This document shows positions 52,103 through 64,000 of a DNA stretch of 64,000 nucleotides, one piece after another. Source of the DNA: Aphis gossypii (lineage: Eukaryota > Arthropoda > Insecta > Hemiptera > Aphididae); contig NC_065531.1 in NCBI RefSeq assembly GCF_020184175.1, positions 45,653,213 to 45,717,212 on the forward strand. The letters run 5' to 3'. A program made the translations under genes and the position numbers. Numbering within the stretch: position 1 is the stretch's first letter; every line of letters starts with the position of its first letter. Below the pieces are notes generated by a model. The model was not told the DNA's origin. It ran no database searches and saw only the letters and a list, made by a program, of their open reading frames with translations.

Positions 52103-52990
52103 ATTTGTACACTACACGTATAGCACCGCAACCGGGGCGAAAAGACACTATGAAGCGACCGTGAATGACACCACTGTTGCAGCACGCCGCGAGAATGAAA
52201 GAAAACTATGGGTAAAAAAGACCCTTTTTCGTTGTACAAATGTATATTAATGTTTTATACATAATATTATTACATTATGAGATATTATGTAACGCGTGTA
52301 TTCCGTTGTTTTTATTATTATTATTGTTATAATTTTTTTTTTTTATCATGAGCTGATGTGGTAGAAGAAAATTAAAATAAATGTGTATAACATAACTAAT
52401 GTATGGATGTTATATTATATATATATATATGTAGGTACGTGCATTTAATGTATGTGTTTTGAGTCCAAATTTTTTATTATTTCTCGTAAGGGGCTTGTCC
52501 CAATATTCTAAGGACAAAACGTTTGGCGCTAATGGTACTCTCTAGAATAAAATATAATTTCCACCCCAAGGGAGTGAAGGGTTGTGGCTCGTTTGCGATC
52601 TTCGGTGCCGCGTGACGTATATATCCAAGTACACAGTGCAGACGCCTCAGGTAGGGTATGATCGTAAAAGTGTCCCCCGGGAAAAGTGGGTGAAGGACCA
52701 TGGGAAAATAAAGATAAAAAAAAGGTAAAAACGGAATAACCGGAAATAGCAATCGTTATATTTTTTTCACTACCCCTCCATAACGTGCACTCTGTCTTTC
52801 ATCCGTTAACAACAATCTTTTACGAGCATACATTCTCTACCGTGTTGAAAACATTGTTAACATATACAGCGCAATAGGTAGGTACCTCCTAGTGAAAAGT
52901 ATTGACTTAAAGGTTACTTGCTAACACGTATCATGGTGCGCTCTCAAGTCACTTCTCTTGTATATGGCACATTATATCCAGAATAAAATA
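52103..52990 (+). other. Probable 3' UTR of the DIP gene
   Basis: Sequence after the TGA remains less AT-rich than the intergenic region until about 52990. Possible poly(A) signals AATAAA occur at 52376-52381, 52547-52552 and 52982-52987. Which one is used cannot be told from sequence. The reverse-strand frame at 52477-52752 has no family features and I do not count it as a gene. Confidence 0.5.
52376..52381 (+). terminator. Candidate poly(A) signal AATAAA
   Basis: First canonical hexamer downstream of the DIP stop codon, about 270 nt away. Others lie at 52547 and 52982. Confidence 0.35.
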
Positions 52991-55900
52991 AACAAAAGAC
53001 GATTTTCGTCGCAAGATGGTATTTTTTTCGTTATTATTTGTTTTATATACCTACAAGATATCATGTATGACTTTTTTTAAAGCTAGTTATACCTTATGCC
53101 TTATGGTGTGGATATAAATCTCCACCATAAATACAAAAGCATAAAAATAAAATAAACAATTATACAATATCAAGGAAAAATGTTTAGGAATTAATCAAAA
53201 CTAATTTTTTGTGATCGTTATGTTTACCTGTTGGAAATTGATGTGTCATATTAATATTATTACTTTATGTAGATATTAATCATTTTGGATTTTAATGAAT
53301 AATTATAAAAATTAACCCAACATTAAAATACTGTAAAATATAATCGAATAGGTATTCTATACTATTGCTCAAACGAATTGATTGATTTTTTTTTTTAAAA
53401 AAAACTTTGTACTCGTATATAAAATTCAATGTTTTAGAAGTTACCAATTAAACTTGTATTTTATGATTACTGATTTTCACTCAATCTCATTGAAATTCAT
53501 CATTTACATTTTGGTATAAAATACAAAGTGTACTCATATATTTTTAGTTTTATATTTAATAGAATACAATTTATATATTACATGTAACTTCAATCACACA
53601 TATATAACGTTAATAAAAAAACAATATTAGGGCAACACATTATCAGTTAATTTCATGTGTAAATATTGATAAATATTAAAATAATAAACTGAAAAATATT
53701 TGTTTAAACTATAGTATAACCCAATTAATCAACAATTTATAATTAAATTTAATTAAATGAACTATATTATACAGTTAATTTTCATTTAAAATACTCATAG
53801 CATTATAATCCGTAGGTATCTATTTGAATAACAGATTAAACTTGTTAGGTAGCTATGTTATTTAATAATTCCAATGCTGGGCAATTTAAATATTTTTTTT
53901 TTTCAACAAAATTGATCAATAGTAAGTTAATATAAAATAATATGGGTTACATTTAAAGCTTAAGTTAAGTTTCTTTGTTTTTAACTGGATAATAAAAACT
54001 TTGGTAAAGTGCAGTAAAAACATGATAATAGGTACCTATAAATATACAAAAAATTTAAAAAATAAATAAATAATATAAAAGTAATATTTATTATAAAAGA
54101 GTCATTAAAATAATAATAAAAATAGAAGCCATCCATATCCAATGATAGAACTATTGTAATCAAATATACAAACTATTTGGGTAATATATATATTTTTTTT
54201 ATATAGATCACTAAATCAATGTATTATTTAACGTCGAACATAGGTGGTCTGGTATGATTATTATTAGTTATTAGAGTTTGAAAAAATTATGTTTAGATTA
54301 AATTATAAGTTTTAACTAACTTCTATATTATACTTACCATATAAAGTTGTAATTTATCATGGATATTATTGTCATCTCTAAGTAATCCAGAAATAGTTCA
54401 TTTAATATTTCAATTTTTGGCAATTCGGTATTAACAAAACATGCAACACTTAGAATACATATAATTTTTTTTATACATATATTTGTACAAATAATTATTA
54501 TATTTTAAATCCAAAGGAATGAAAATTAATTAGCAGCATATCACGGAAACAAATTTTAATTATTAGGTTAAACGTTAAAAAAAAAACTCGTAACGTAGCT
54601 TCATTAAAAGTAATAATTTCACTTTAACTTTTTAAATCGTTAACGTCCAAATTTAAATAATGAAACAATTGCATATGGATACAAATAAATATACAGGTAG
54701 AGTAATAGATTCATTGTATATATTATATATAAAAAAAAACATATATCATGTTCTATATGAATAATAATATAATATTACCTAAACATTTATAAAATACATT
54801 GTATAGAATATAATATAATAAATATAATAATTTTTATACTATGTAATATTATAGATGAATATTATTGTGTAATAAAATATGTAAATTGTATTTCTAATTT
54901 TCAAAATATAGTTTTAAATTATAATACAGATATTATTTATTTAACTTATTTAGAGTTTAGTTTTTATAGTTATATGTACCTAAATGTGATGTTCTTTTTT
55001 CAAAATTTTGTTTATCTTATATACAGTCATACTCGATCAAACCTCATTAATTTAAATAATAACATTGTCTATTTCATTGAAACTTTTTTTTTATCAAATT
55101 CAACATAACACGAGTATTTTACATAGATTAAATTTTAAATTGCAATTATTGTGATATATATCACCATAAAACTTATTATCGACGATATGGGTAAGACTTA
55201 GTTTCTTTAAATAAAGTAAACTGCAAATTTCAAGGATAAAAAAAATAGAAGAAATAACTATAATGTCTAAGTCTTGTATAAGAACATCATTTTTTGCTTT
55301 ATAGATTCCAACTAAACCTTCTTTTTAAAAGTACTTCCTATAGCCTCCTACAAATTAAAATAAAGAAATAATAATTATACATTAACTTTTAAAACAATAA
55401 ATTATGAAATAAATTTAGATTATAACTTACTACAATTATACTGTATTATTACATAGTATATAAACTCATCTATGTTATCAGTATAAGAGATATAGAATTT
55501 CGAAATAAAAATAATAGTATGAATGAAAAAATAGTATCCAACAGAAAAAATTTAAATTACTCTAAAATAATAGCGAGAATTCGAATTGAACTATAATTAC
55601 ATTTAAAAGGAGATTTATAGTTTTATTTTAACATTTATTAATTATTACACCTTTAAATAATAGTTTCACAATAAGAGTCACTTTTATTAAATTACAATAA
55701 GAATTATAATTATTTAGTTTGTAAAGACTCAATCAAAACTATTCATATTTTAATATAGGTACTATTGATTTGATATTAATTATTAGTATTTTAATTTGAT
55801 TTGTTTTTTTTCAGTAACTAATCTAAATGTATCTCTTCCTATATTATTAACCTCATATAAGCTCAAATTTATAGTTTCATATCTAAATCTGTCTTGAATT

Positions 55901-57501
55901 TTTCTTAATTTATTTGTTGTTATTATTATTTTATCAAAATGTGTTGAAAAAAAATTAAAATATAATAATATTAATTATTGTATAATGTTTATTGAATAAA
56001 TATAGGTATTTTTAAAAAATATGGCATGAATTGTATTTGGTTTTTTAAAAAAATCAATTTGAATATCAAAATTATCATAATAATTATAATTTAACTACTT
56101 TTTTAATTGAGGAAAGTTATTAAATGATGTAAATATAAATTTAGAATGTAAAAATGAACTAAAAACCTTTGCTGTAAATAGGTATAACCGATAAATTGTA
56201 TTTATGTACAAGTGTACAACTAAAACCTATTATAATATGCACTATTGTAATGTCTGTTGTTACAAATAATTTTGTGAGTTAGTTAATTTGTAATTTTAGA
56301 TATTTGCTATACATTATTTATTGCAAACTGATGTTGTATATAAACAAATGTGAGCAATAAATAACAATATTTCTCTATAAAAAAAAGAAAAAATAACACC
56401 ATGTAGTAACTTACACATAATACAATGAAATAATGAAAAGAAACAAAAAAACATTATAATTTTTCTGAATATGACTCAAATAAGTATGTATGTATAATTT
56501 ATCTAAAATATTATAATATCATATTAATAACAGATAACCATATAAAATATAAATAAAGTGAAAAATAAAATTAATTTCGTTTCTCAATTAAAATTGTGTA
56601 TAATATTTCATCCCATTTATGAAGCCTTTACACATTCCAATACATTTTTATAAGAAATTTCAATTTTTTTAAGGTATTTTTATTTGTTTTTTTTTTTAAA
56701 AATAAATAAATTCTAAAAATATTTTTTACTATTTAAATATTTTTTGAAATTTGGATATTTGTGCGCAAATAAAGATTTATCATTGAACGATTAAAATACT
56801 TATTATGTTGTTATTCAAAAACTAATTATCATAAATACTTGATATTTACACTAAATATATATTATACTATCATTTTTTAAACATATTATAATTCTCTAAA
56901 TGTTTTCGAGTTTTTACCTTTTTTTTATAAATGCCAATTTTAAAAATTCAATATGAGGTATTTCGCAAGCTTTTATTACAGCTAGGTATTTATAAATATT
57001 AAAGATCTATACTCTATAGTCTATAATATAGACATGTTATTTTTATATGTTTTTTATGTTTCAATGTCGATAAATGTTGTAGCTTAAAATTTATAAATAT
57101 TCAATTTTTATGACTTATGATTAAAAATTTAATATAATCCCCCATAAAAAATTTCATGCTATAACTAATAAATTTATAAGATGCATTTTTTTTAACTAGT
57201 CAAAATAAGATATTTGAATGATAATTTAATAATTTAATTATTTTGCTGTAATTCATAAATATTGTTCGCGAGCAAATAAGAACTTTCACGTAAGTATATT
57301 ATTTTATTTTTTACACTCAATAATTTATTAAAACAATTTAGATTAATAGTATGATATTATCTATTTAAAGTTACCCTTTTTACTAGACCTTATTAATATG
57401 AACGTAACTTGACGGAGATGAACGACCGATGAAAAGGGGATGTTATAATTGGTATAATATGATAAATATATGTTATTTTATTTAATAAATGCTAATGATT
57501 A
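52991..57501. other. Intergenic AT-rich DNA
   Basis: No exon, RNA gene or repeat structure that I can support. Short open frames such as 53981-54163 (- strand) are low-complexity. Confidence 0.6.
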
Positions 57502-58243
57502 AGACCGGATTTTTGTGAAGCTAACACCTAAAAATTAAAGTGTTAAAATGTGAAAAATTGTGCAAAAACAAAATTTTCATTATAGGTACTTCAAATCATA
57601 TTTTTAATGCTATATTTATCTTTATTATATTATTATTTATTAGTGGTCACCAACTATTAATTGGTGTTATAATATAAAATATAAAAAATAAATAAAATAA
57701 TAACAAACTGATTTATAATAAACGATTAAAATGTATTATCATAAAAATGTCCAAGTTTTTTTTTCTGTAAAATTTTGTAGGTATCTGCAGTATATACAAT
57801 GAATGTATCAACTATCGAGTATCAATTATAAAATTGTTGTATAAAACAAGAGTTGACTACGGTTGGTGTGGATAAACTGGTAGTACTGTATGTGTATACA
57901 ATCGACAATCATAGTAGTATTACTATTATCTTAATTACGTTGTATTATATTGAAATATAATATTATTAGATATGAATGTACAATACTTCATAATATAATA
58001 GCATTCTATGTTTATGATAAAGTATAGATAGATGTTATAACATAGATTATGGAGCAAAACTATTTATACAAAAGTACTAATTAGTACATTTTTATAAAAA
58101 AAAAACACGAAACGTGAAATTTTGTGTAAAATACCAAATTTGTTCAAAATATACTTTTTTGGAAATTAATCTAAAACTCTTGATTTGGATATACAGCTTA
58201 ATTCTATAGGATTTCGATAAGATAAGATGTGAGAATCTGGTCT
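57502..58243 (-). mobile_element. TTA-flanked MITE, inverted copy
   Basis: The element starts AGACCGGATTTTTGTG and ends GAATCTGGTCT, so its termini are inverted repeats. It is flanked by TTA at 57499-57501 and 58244-58246. Internal sequence is the reverse complement of 60001-60794 along most of its length (for example the TCGACAATCATAGTAGTA and GAGTTGACTACGG blocks). Non-coding, 742 bp. A three-base TTA/TAA duplication is the hallmark of PIF/Harbinger elements, so this is probably a MITE of that superfamily. No transposase is present to confirm it. Confidence 0.75.
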
Positions 58244-59705
58244 TTATTAATAATATAACTATAATAAATGTAATATTCTTTTAAAAAATTATATCAATTT
58301 ACAAAATAGTAAAATTAAATTAAATTGCTAGCTATATCAAACAAACAAACAAAAAAAAAACAATACCCCGTATACTTATAGTGATCGTCAGACCGTCACC
58401 GTTTAGAATCATTTTTCGTACACAATGATATATATCATTAAATTTATATTTAACATATCTATAATAATAACCCAATATCGATACCTAATGTGTTGAGGTG
58501 CGAGATGCACCCACTTATCTAACTTTTGGAAAATAATTTTATTTACAGATTATGATCTAACCATAATATTACCATAACACCTACATAACTCATTTTTAGC
58601 ATCTCTGAATTATTATTTTAATATTAGAAGACCTCCAACACGATATAAATTAAAAAAATACTGACTATTTATGCGTTTATATGTTAATTATATCATAGAT
58701 ACATGAATTTTATGTCTATTAAACTAATAACAAATAACTTAATTTGAATTTCACGATTTTCCACATTCAGAGTTTTATTTTGTATTGTTAAAGTAGCCCT
58801 ATGTAATCTCTGATTAGAAAAAAAATAGAAGATCATAACATACCCTGAAAGTAATTTCACGAAAAATACAAAACAGTGTTTGTGATAAAAAATATAAAAA
58901 AAAAACACGAAACGTGAAATTTTGTGTAAAATACCAAATTTGTTCAAAATATACTTTTTTGGAAATTAATCTAAAACTCTTGGTTTGGATATACAGCTTA
59001 ATTCTATAGGATTTCGATAAGATAAGATGTGAGAATCTGGTCTTTATTAATAATATAACTATAATAAATGTAATATTCTTTTAAAAAATTATATCAATTT
59101 ACAAAATAGTAAAATTAAATTAAATTGCTAGCTATATCAAACAAACAAACAAAAAAAAAACAATACCCCGTATACTTATAGTGATCGTCAGACCGTCACC
59201 GTTTAGAATCATTTTTCGTACACAATGATATATATCATTAAATTTATATTTAACATATCTATAATAATAACCCAATATCGATACCTAATGTGTTGAGGTG
59301 CGAGATGCACCCACTTATCTAACTTTTGGAAAATAATTTTATTTACAGATTATGATCTAACCATAATATTACCATAACACCTACATAACTCATTTTTAGC
59401 ATCTCTGAATTATTATTTTAATATTAGAAGACCTCCAACACGATATAAATTAAAAAAATACTGACTATTTATGCGTTTATATGTTAATTATATCATAGAT
59501 ACATGAATTTTATGTCTATTAAACTAATAACAAATAACTTAATTTGAATTTCACGATTTTCCACATTCAGAGTTTTATTTTGTATTGTTAAAGTAGCCCT
59601 ATGTAATCTCTGATTAGAAAAAAAATAGAAGATCATAACATACCCTGAAAGTAATTTCACGAAAAATACAAAACAGTGTTTGTGATAAAAAATATAAAAA
59701 AAAAA
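58093..59705. repeat. 800-bp tandem duplication
   Basis: 58093-58892 is repeated at 58893-59692 with one substitution that I could find (A at 58183, G at 58983). The 13-nt string TATAAAAAAAAAA occurs at the start of copy 1, at the junction (58893) and after copy 2 (59693-59705), as expected for duplication between short homologous A-runs. Copy 1 begins inside the MITE at 57502-58243. Copy 2 therefore carries an orphan MITE end at 58893-59043. Confidence 0.93.
58893..59043 (-). mobile_element. Truncated MITE end carried by the duplication
   Basis: The last 151 bp of the inverted MITE (to CTGGTCT at 59043, followed by TTA), copied as part of the 800-bp duplication rather than by transposition. 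Confidence 0.8.
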
Positions 59706-60000
59706 ATACTAGAATATGATGTATTCGAAGTGAATACTATACGTCCGTGGGAAAAACCAATTTAAATGCATCTTAAAAATACTAAAATCGTAATTAATTG
59801 TTTTATTTACTTATTCAACAATTTTTATAAAACGACAAAAATTCTCTGTTTTGTTATTTTTTTTTTTTAACAAATAGGTGTATGAATAATATATTGTAAA
59901 ATACTAAAATGATAACAACTTGTTTGGAATTATTCAATATTCATAATAATCATAACCCACTAAGGTAATGATACGTAAAACCAAATATGATAATCATTTA

Positions 60001-60794
60001 AGTCCGGATTTGTGCAATTACATCTTTTTATGGCATATTCTAAATCCTATAAAAACAAGCTCTAATTTTAAGTTTTAATTTTCCCAAAAATTGCACGTTT
60101 ATGGGTTTTTGTATAGAAATTGCATCTTTTGATATTTTTTATAAAAATGTACTAATTAGTAATTTTTTACAAATATTTTTAATTCATAAACTATATTATA
60201 ATATATATCTACAGTATCATTACTTTAATATAATGTTAAACGAAGTATTGGAATTTTATTTCAAATACTATAATTATATATATATTTCGATATAATACGA
60301 CATAATAAAGATAATGACAATTTTATTAGTACTACTACAATAAAATTGTCGATTTCATAAACACATGGGTACTGTACTACAATCTATCCGCAGTAATCGA
60401 AGTCAACTCGTTTTGTATACAAAAATCTTATAGTTGATACTTGAGGGTTGATATTATATACTATGTATATTATACAAATTACATAAATACAGATAAATGA
60501 TTTTACAGAAATAAATTTGGAAATTTCCATGATAATACATTTTATCAAAGATTGTAAATCCGTTTATTATTATTTATTTAAATTGAAATGCATTTTATAT
60601 TTTAATATAATGCTTAATAAATAATAAGTAATATTAAAAATAATATAATAACTAATAATAATATAATATTAATATTAGTTATAATATTATAACTTGAAGT
60701 AACCATAAAGAAAATTTTGTTTTTGTATGATTTTGCACACATTAATATTTCAATTGCCCGTGTTTTAGGTGTAAGTTGCACAAAAATCCGGTCT
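60001..60794 (+). mobile_element. TTA-flanked MITE, second full copy
   Basis: Begins AGTCCGGATTTGTGCAATTA and ends GTTGCACAAAAATCCGGTCT, giving imperfect terminal inverted repeats of about 20 bp. TTA is duplicated at 59998-60000 and 60795-60797. It is 794 bp and non-coding. Homologous to 57502-58243 (inverted) and about 43300-43880 (direct). It lies about 0.3 kb upstream of the secreted-protein gene. Confidence 0.78.
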
Positions 60795-61118
60795 TTAATA
60801 ATAACTATTTTATTATAAAGCTTTTTTCGGCTAATATTGATAACGTATAATCATTTTATTTGAGAAGATTGAATAACATATCTAACTAATTTAGTTTAAT
60901 TTTTTTTTTTTTTTAATGCAACATTTATTTAAAAGTTAGAAATGTAACATTTCCGGTGCCCCTTTATAATTTTTTCCCATTCAATATAATTATACAAGCA
61001 TTTCAAAACATTTTTAGAGGTTACAACCATAATATATATTACAATATTGTATAGTTCATTATTTATTGCTAATATTCATTCGTATTTTTGAGTACGTATA
61101 AGACACATGGTCAAAAGA

Positions 61119-61202
61119 ATGATGATTAAAATAATTTTAATTTTTGTCGGATTTTTTTCCGTGTCTAATCCACAAAATCATTTTATGCCAAACTTGCCTT
61201 TT
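61119..61202 (+). CDS. Small secreted protein, signal-peptide exon
   Basis: First exon of a gene I do not recognise by name. ATG at 61119 (a second ATG follows at once) opens MMIKIILIFVGFFSVSN, a positively charged start and hydrophobic core typical of a secretory signal peptide. PQNHFMPNLPF follows. The donor GTAAAA at 61203 leaves phase 0. The next exon continues with GEYRLILDK, so the mature N-terminus would read through a proline/glycine-rich link into a strand. Start choice rests on the signal peptide and the lack of any upstream in-frame coding sequence. Confidence 0.75.
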
Positions 61203-61341
61203 GTAAAAAAATAATCTTTATTTCTTTATTTAACATATTATTTATTCATTTTAAATTAATATTTATCTATAATATGAATCATTATTAATTTGTTCATCAG
61301 CTTTAACATAACAGTATACAAGTAAATTATTTTTGTTATAG

Positions 61342-61497
61342 GGAGAATATCGTTTAATTCTTGATAAAGTATATCCATGTGAATCCACCAGAAACCATTC
61401 AATTAAAATTAATTTGTATTTCAGTAAAAAGACATCAAGTACAACTGAGTTGAAAGGCAATTTTACATTTTTAATACCTCTTGACGACACTCTAATA
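61342..61497 (+). CDS. Small secreted protein, exon 2
   Basis: Acceptor TTTTGTTATAG, donor GTAAGT at 61498, exactly 52 codons in phase 0. The sequence GEYRLILDKVYPCESTRNHS, with later TTELKGNFTFLIPLDDTLI, shows alternating hydrophobic residues as in a beta-sandwich, one cysteine and two N-glycosylation sequons (NHS and NFT). This pattern resembles secreted insect proteins of the DUF1091 or ML (MD-2-related lipid recognition) type. The open frame on the opposite strand at 61263-61490 overlaps this exon and has no features of its own. Confidence 0.8.
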
Positions 61498-62696
61498 GTA
61501 AGTTGTTATTGAATAATTTAAGATTTTGATTTATAAAGAAAATACATATTATGCCATATAATTAAATCAAATTAAATGCATATTTTATTTTTTTAATAAT
61601 ACCCAAATCAATTCTATTGATTGTTTATCAATAAAAAACCGTATAGAAAGATAACTTTAGATATTAAATCGGGGAAAAGTAGTTTAATAATTAATTAATT
61701 TTAAAATGATTTAAATTAATTACACTATTCGTTCTTTTAATTATAATATTGATACTACAATTTCTTGGTGATTCGATAGTTAATATAGTTATACAAGTGG
61801 TGGCTTGACCTTTTTTTTCCTAAGAAGAAGCTACATAACTTAAATAAGTACCAATCTACCAATTTTTTCGCACTTTAAACTTTTCACACAGGTTAAGTTA
61901 GATTATTTCACACATTTTAAACGCAGGTTTAACACTACGGAGTGCGCACTAATATACTGTATACATTCTTTCAAAAATTCAAAAATAATTTATCATACAA
62001 ACAAAAAAATTGTGTTTTGATTTGCCCAGTGGTAAACTAACTTCAGCACAACCAATTAATACAACTACTTTTTTTTTTTATTTTGTATTTTATTAGAAAT
62101 TAATTTAATTCTTTGATTTAGTATACTTTCCCTGATAAAAATAAATTCAAAAAATAATTATTCTAAATTAAAACGTTTAAACTTTTGAGTAACCAGTTTT
62201 AGTATAAAAAATTATTTTTTTTTAAATTTTAACATATTGAACAATTTCTTATTGTTTTCTAAAAATACCTATTTATCTATTTAATATTATGATGATACAT
62301 ATGTTATGAAAAATTGTATCTAATATTAGTGAACAGTTTAAAATAATCGTATTAATTTTACGCATTACAATCCAATAGTTGTGTATCTTAACAACTTCTC
62401 AGTAATATAACGTAGTGGATATCTAATATAGTTAATAAGGTTGGTATGGCGTGTGTTACTATCAGACTATATGAGTAAAAAAAATATTAACTACAGTTTA
62501 GCCATCTAGGTTCTGAGGATTGGAATCATTGTGAATCTCACCCCTATATGGTGAGGCAACCACCACTGAGTATATTATGTTGTCTCAAATTTATCTGATC
62601 AAGGCTAGAACATTTTTTATTTCTATTTAATATTTTATAGTGTTCTGGTAATTAATGTTACTTTTTAATATTATTAATGTATTATTTTCGTTATAG
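61498..62696 (+). other. 1.2-kb phase-0 intron of the secreted-protein gene
   Basis: GTAAGT to TCGTTATAG. A less AT-rich patch at about 62500-62580 (GTGAATCTCACCCCTATATG and neighbours) stands out but shows no frame or terminal repeat. Confidence 0.75.
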
Positions 62697-62861
62697 TTTG
62701 ATACGAATCTTTCGTCATGGGGTTCAACAGGAGGTTGGATACCAAATGCATACATTATGATAGTCAAAAAGCCATGTAGTACATTGAAACACACCATGGG
62801 AAAAGCGTGGCTTATGCTTTTAAAAGCTTTTAATATGCCATCCACATGTCCAATACCAGTG
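62697..62861 (+). CDS. Small secreted protein, exon 3
   Basis: Acceptor CGTTATAG, 55 codons in phase 0, donor GTTATG at 62862. It reads FDTNLSSWGSTGGWIPNAYI, then VKKPCSTLKHTMGKAWLML and FNMPSTCPIPV. An NLS sequon is present. Two cysteines spaced by an amphipathic helix and a CPIP motif form the pattern seen near the end of DUF1091-like proteins, where CP[IL]xxGxY is usual. The expected Gly is supplied by GGT at the next exon (63997), which supports the donor chosen here over the open run-on to 62969. Function unknown; lipid or ligand binding is only a guess from the fold resemblance. Confidence 0.8.
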
Positions 62862-63996
62862 GTTATGTATAAATTTATTAATTATTTGAATGATAATTAT
62901 ATTATATTTTTATTTTGTGTACTGTGGTTGACGAGGGAACGCTACTCTTTAACGGATCTAAATGAATGAGCTATGCGGTTTGGTGCCTAAATTTCTCAAA
63001 CTCGCGACCGATACGGGCAACCTTAGTTTGAATAGGTTAAGTGGTGGGAAATACTCGAGAACGAACGAGTTTTTGTTACTGCTCAGTAACATTCTCCAGT
63101 AGCATTCTCTTGCTGGCTTCAATAAAGTTGCATAGTTGTTGACTTGGAAATGATTGAATGATTATTTGTATACTTTAATATTATGCTACAATTATTTATA
63201 AACGATGATATGCTATAAACATAAATACACCAATAATGTATACCTCCTTAGTCATTTCATTAATATCTCAGTCTCGTTGTATTTTATAGTTTAAAATTTA
63301 TTGAAAGAATCCAAATATTTTTGTTATATTATAAATACATGCTTATTTTAGGATACTTAATTACCACTGAGGCAACAAAAGAATAATAATTTGGTAATTC
63401 ATCTGAATAAAATTTAAATATTATCAATATATATCAGATAGATGCTATGCATATTGTATATTGTATATTACATTTAATATAGGTAGTTATAAATCATTAA
63501 TCATATCTAAACTAATAAATGGTCCGAGTGTGCATAAGATAAATTCTATATTTATATCGCATTCAGTTATTCAAATAACTGAATACTTACAGAAAAATAA
63601 TCTAATTTATCCATTGGTTATGCTTATGACTTCTACAAATTATGAACTTAAATAATAATAAGAAGAAAGAGAACAAGAAGAAGAATATTATTTTTTGGTC
63701 GTCATATTGTATTGATTATAAATATTAATAATCAATTTGGATGGAAATTCACTCATGAGTTGACATTTATAAATGTATTTTATTTTTATTCTTTTAACTG
63801 TAACTAAAATTTAATTTTAAAGATATAATTTTATGATTTCATTATAATAATACATTTCACTTCAAAACATAATATAATACAACCTACAGAGTAGATACCT
63901 ACGACAAAATTAAATTTAAAATAATACTTTTTACAATTATATGACCATTAGCTTCAAATTTGTATGTATTGTAACAATGTATCCTTTTTTTTATAG
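62862..63996 (+). other. 1.1-kb phase-0 intron of the secreted-protein gene
   Basis: Ends CCTTTTTTTTATAG. A GC-richer block at about 62965-63150 (with GAGAACGAACGAG and AATAAAG motifs) may be a repeat remnant. The open frame at 63461-63655 is not in a phase that joins to exon 3. Confidence 0.65.
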
Positions 63997-64000
63997 GGTG
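63997..64000 (+). CDS. Small secreted protein, start of exon 4 (cut by window end)
   Basis: A strong acceptor (pyrimidine run then TTATAG) ends at 63996. The four remaining bases GGTG would give Gly in phase 0, completing the CPIPVG motif begun in exon 3. The remaining C-terminus lies outside the window. Confidence 0.55.

Noticed and set aside
52477..52752. 91-codon reverse-strand frame as a gene
   Set aside because: No family motif, no clear promoter or splice context; it lies in the probable 3' UTR of the DIP gene and looks like chance.
63461..63655. Open frame as exon 4 of the secreted-protein gene
   Set aside because: Its acceptor and phase do not join to exon 3 without a stop, and it lacks the expected Gly after CPIPV. 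The acceptor at 63996 fits exactly.
1..64000. tRNA or rRNA genes, CRISPR arrays, bacterial operons
   Set aside because: No cloverleaf with T-loop and anticodon arms, no rRNA-like block and no regularly spaced direct repeats were seen; the only tRNA-like string is the retrotransposon primer site. Short or diverged RNA genes could be missed by eye.

Overview
The window is nuclear DNA from an animal, most likely a sap-sucking insect (Hemiptera) and probably an aphid. The sequence is very AT-rich, genes are split by long introns, and the only large uninterrupted reading frames belong to a retrotransposon. One gene is a clear member of the insect Dpr-interacting protein (DIP) family. The species call is inference; the gene families are read from the sequence.

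Region 1 (1 to about 53,000, + strand) is the 3' part of a DIP-family immunoglobulin cell-surface gene. Seven coding exons are visible: 2736-2894, 30095-30223, 30923-31060, 33207-33356, 38060-38215, 39906-40049 and 51978-52102. All have GT/AG borders and all six internal introns are phase 1. Joined in order they give about 333 residues without an internal stop: Ig2, Ig3, a Thr-rich stalk, a charged and Ala-rich segment, and a hydrophobic C-terminus that looks like a GPI-anchor signal. The signal peptide and Ig1 must lie upstream of the window. A phase-compatible exon at 34601-34689 and read-through of exon 5 offer two alternative, anchorless C-termini.

Region 2 (3348-9945, - strand, inside the first large DIP intron) is a BEL/Pao LTR retrotransposon. 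It has 575/576-bp LTRs that are nearly identical, a 5-bp target duplication (GGTAT), a tRNA-Tyr-type primer binding site, a polypurine tract, gag with DUF1759-like and zinc-knuckle regions, and pol (protease, RT, RNase H, integrase). The reading frame changes four times, so this copy as assembled cannot make one continuous Gag-Pol.

Region 3 (about 53,000-61,118) is intergenic. It carries two copies of a TTA-flanked MITE (57502-58243 inverted, 60001-60794) with a degenerate relative at about 43300-43880. It also carries a recent 800-bp tandem duplication (58093-59705) that cuts through one MITE. A different long-TIR MITE lies at 36790-37177 inside a DIP intron.

Region 4 (61119 to the window end, + strand) is the start of a small gene with a signal peptide and three complete coding exons (61119-61202, 61342-61497, 62697-62861). 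A fourth exon begins at 63997 and leaves the window. The product looks like a small glycosylated secreted protein with a DUF1091-like or ML-like C-terminal pattern; its function is not known to me.
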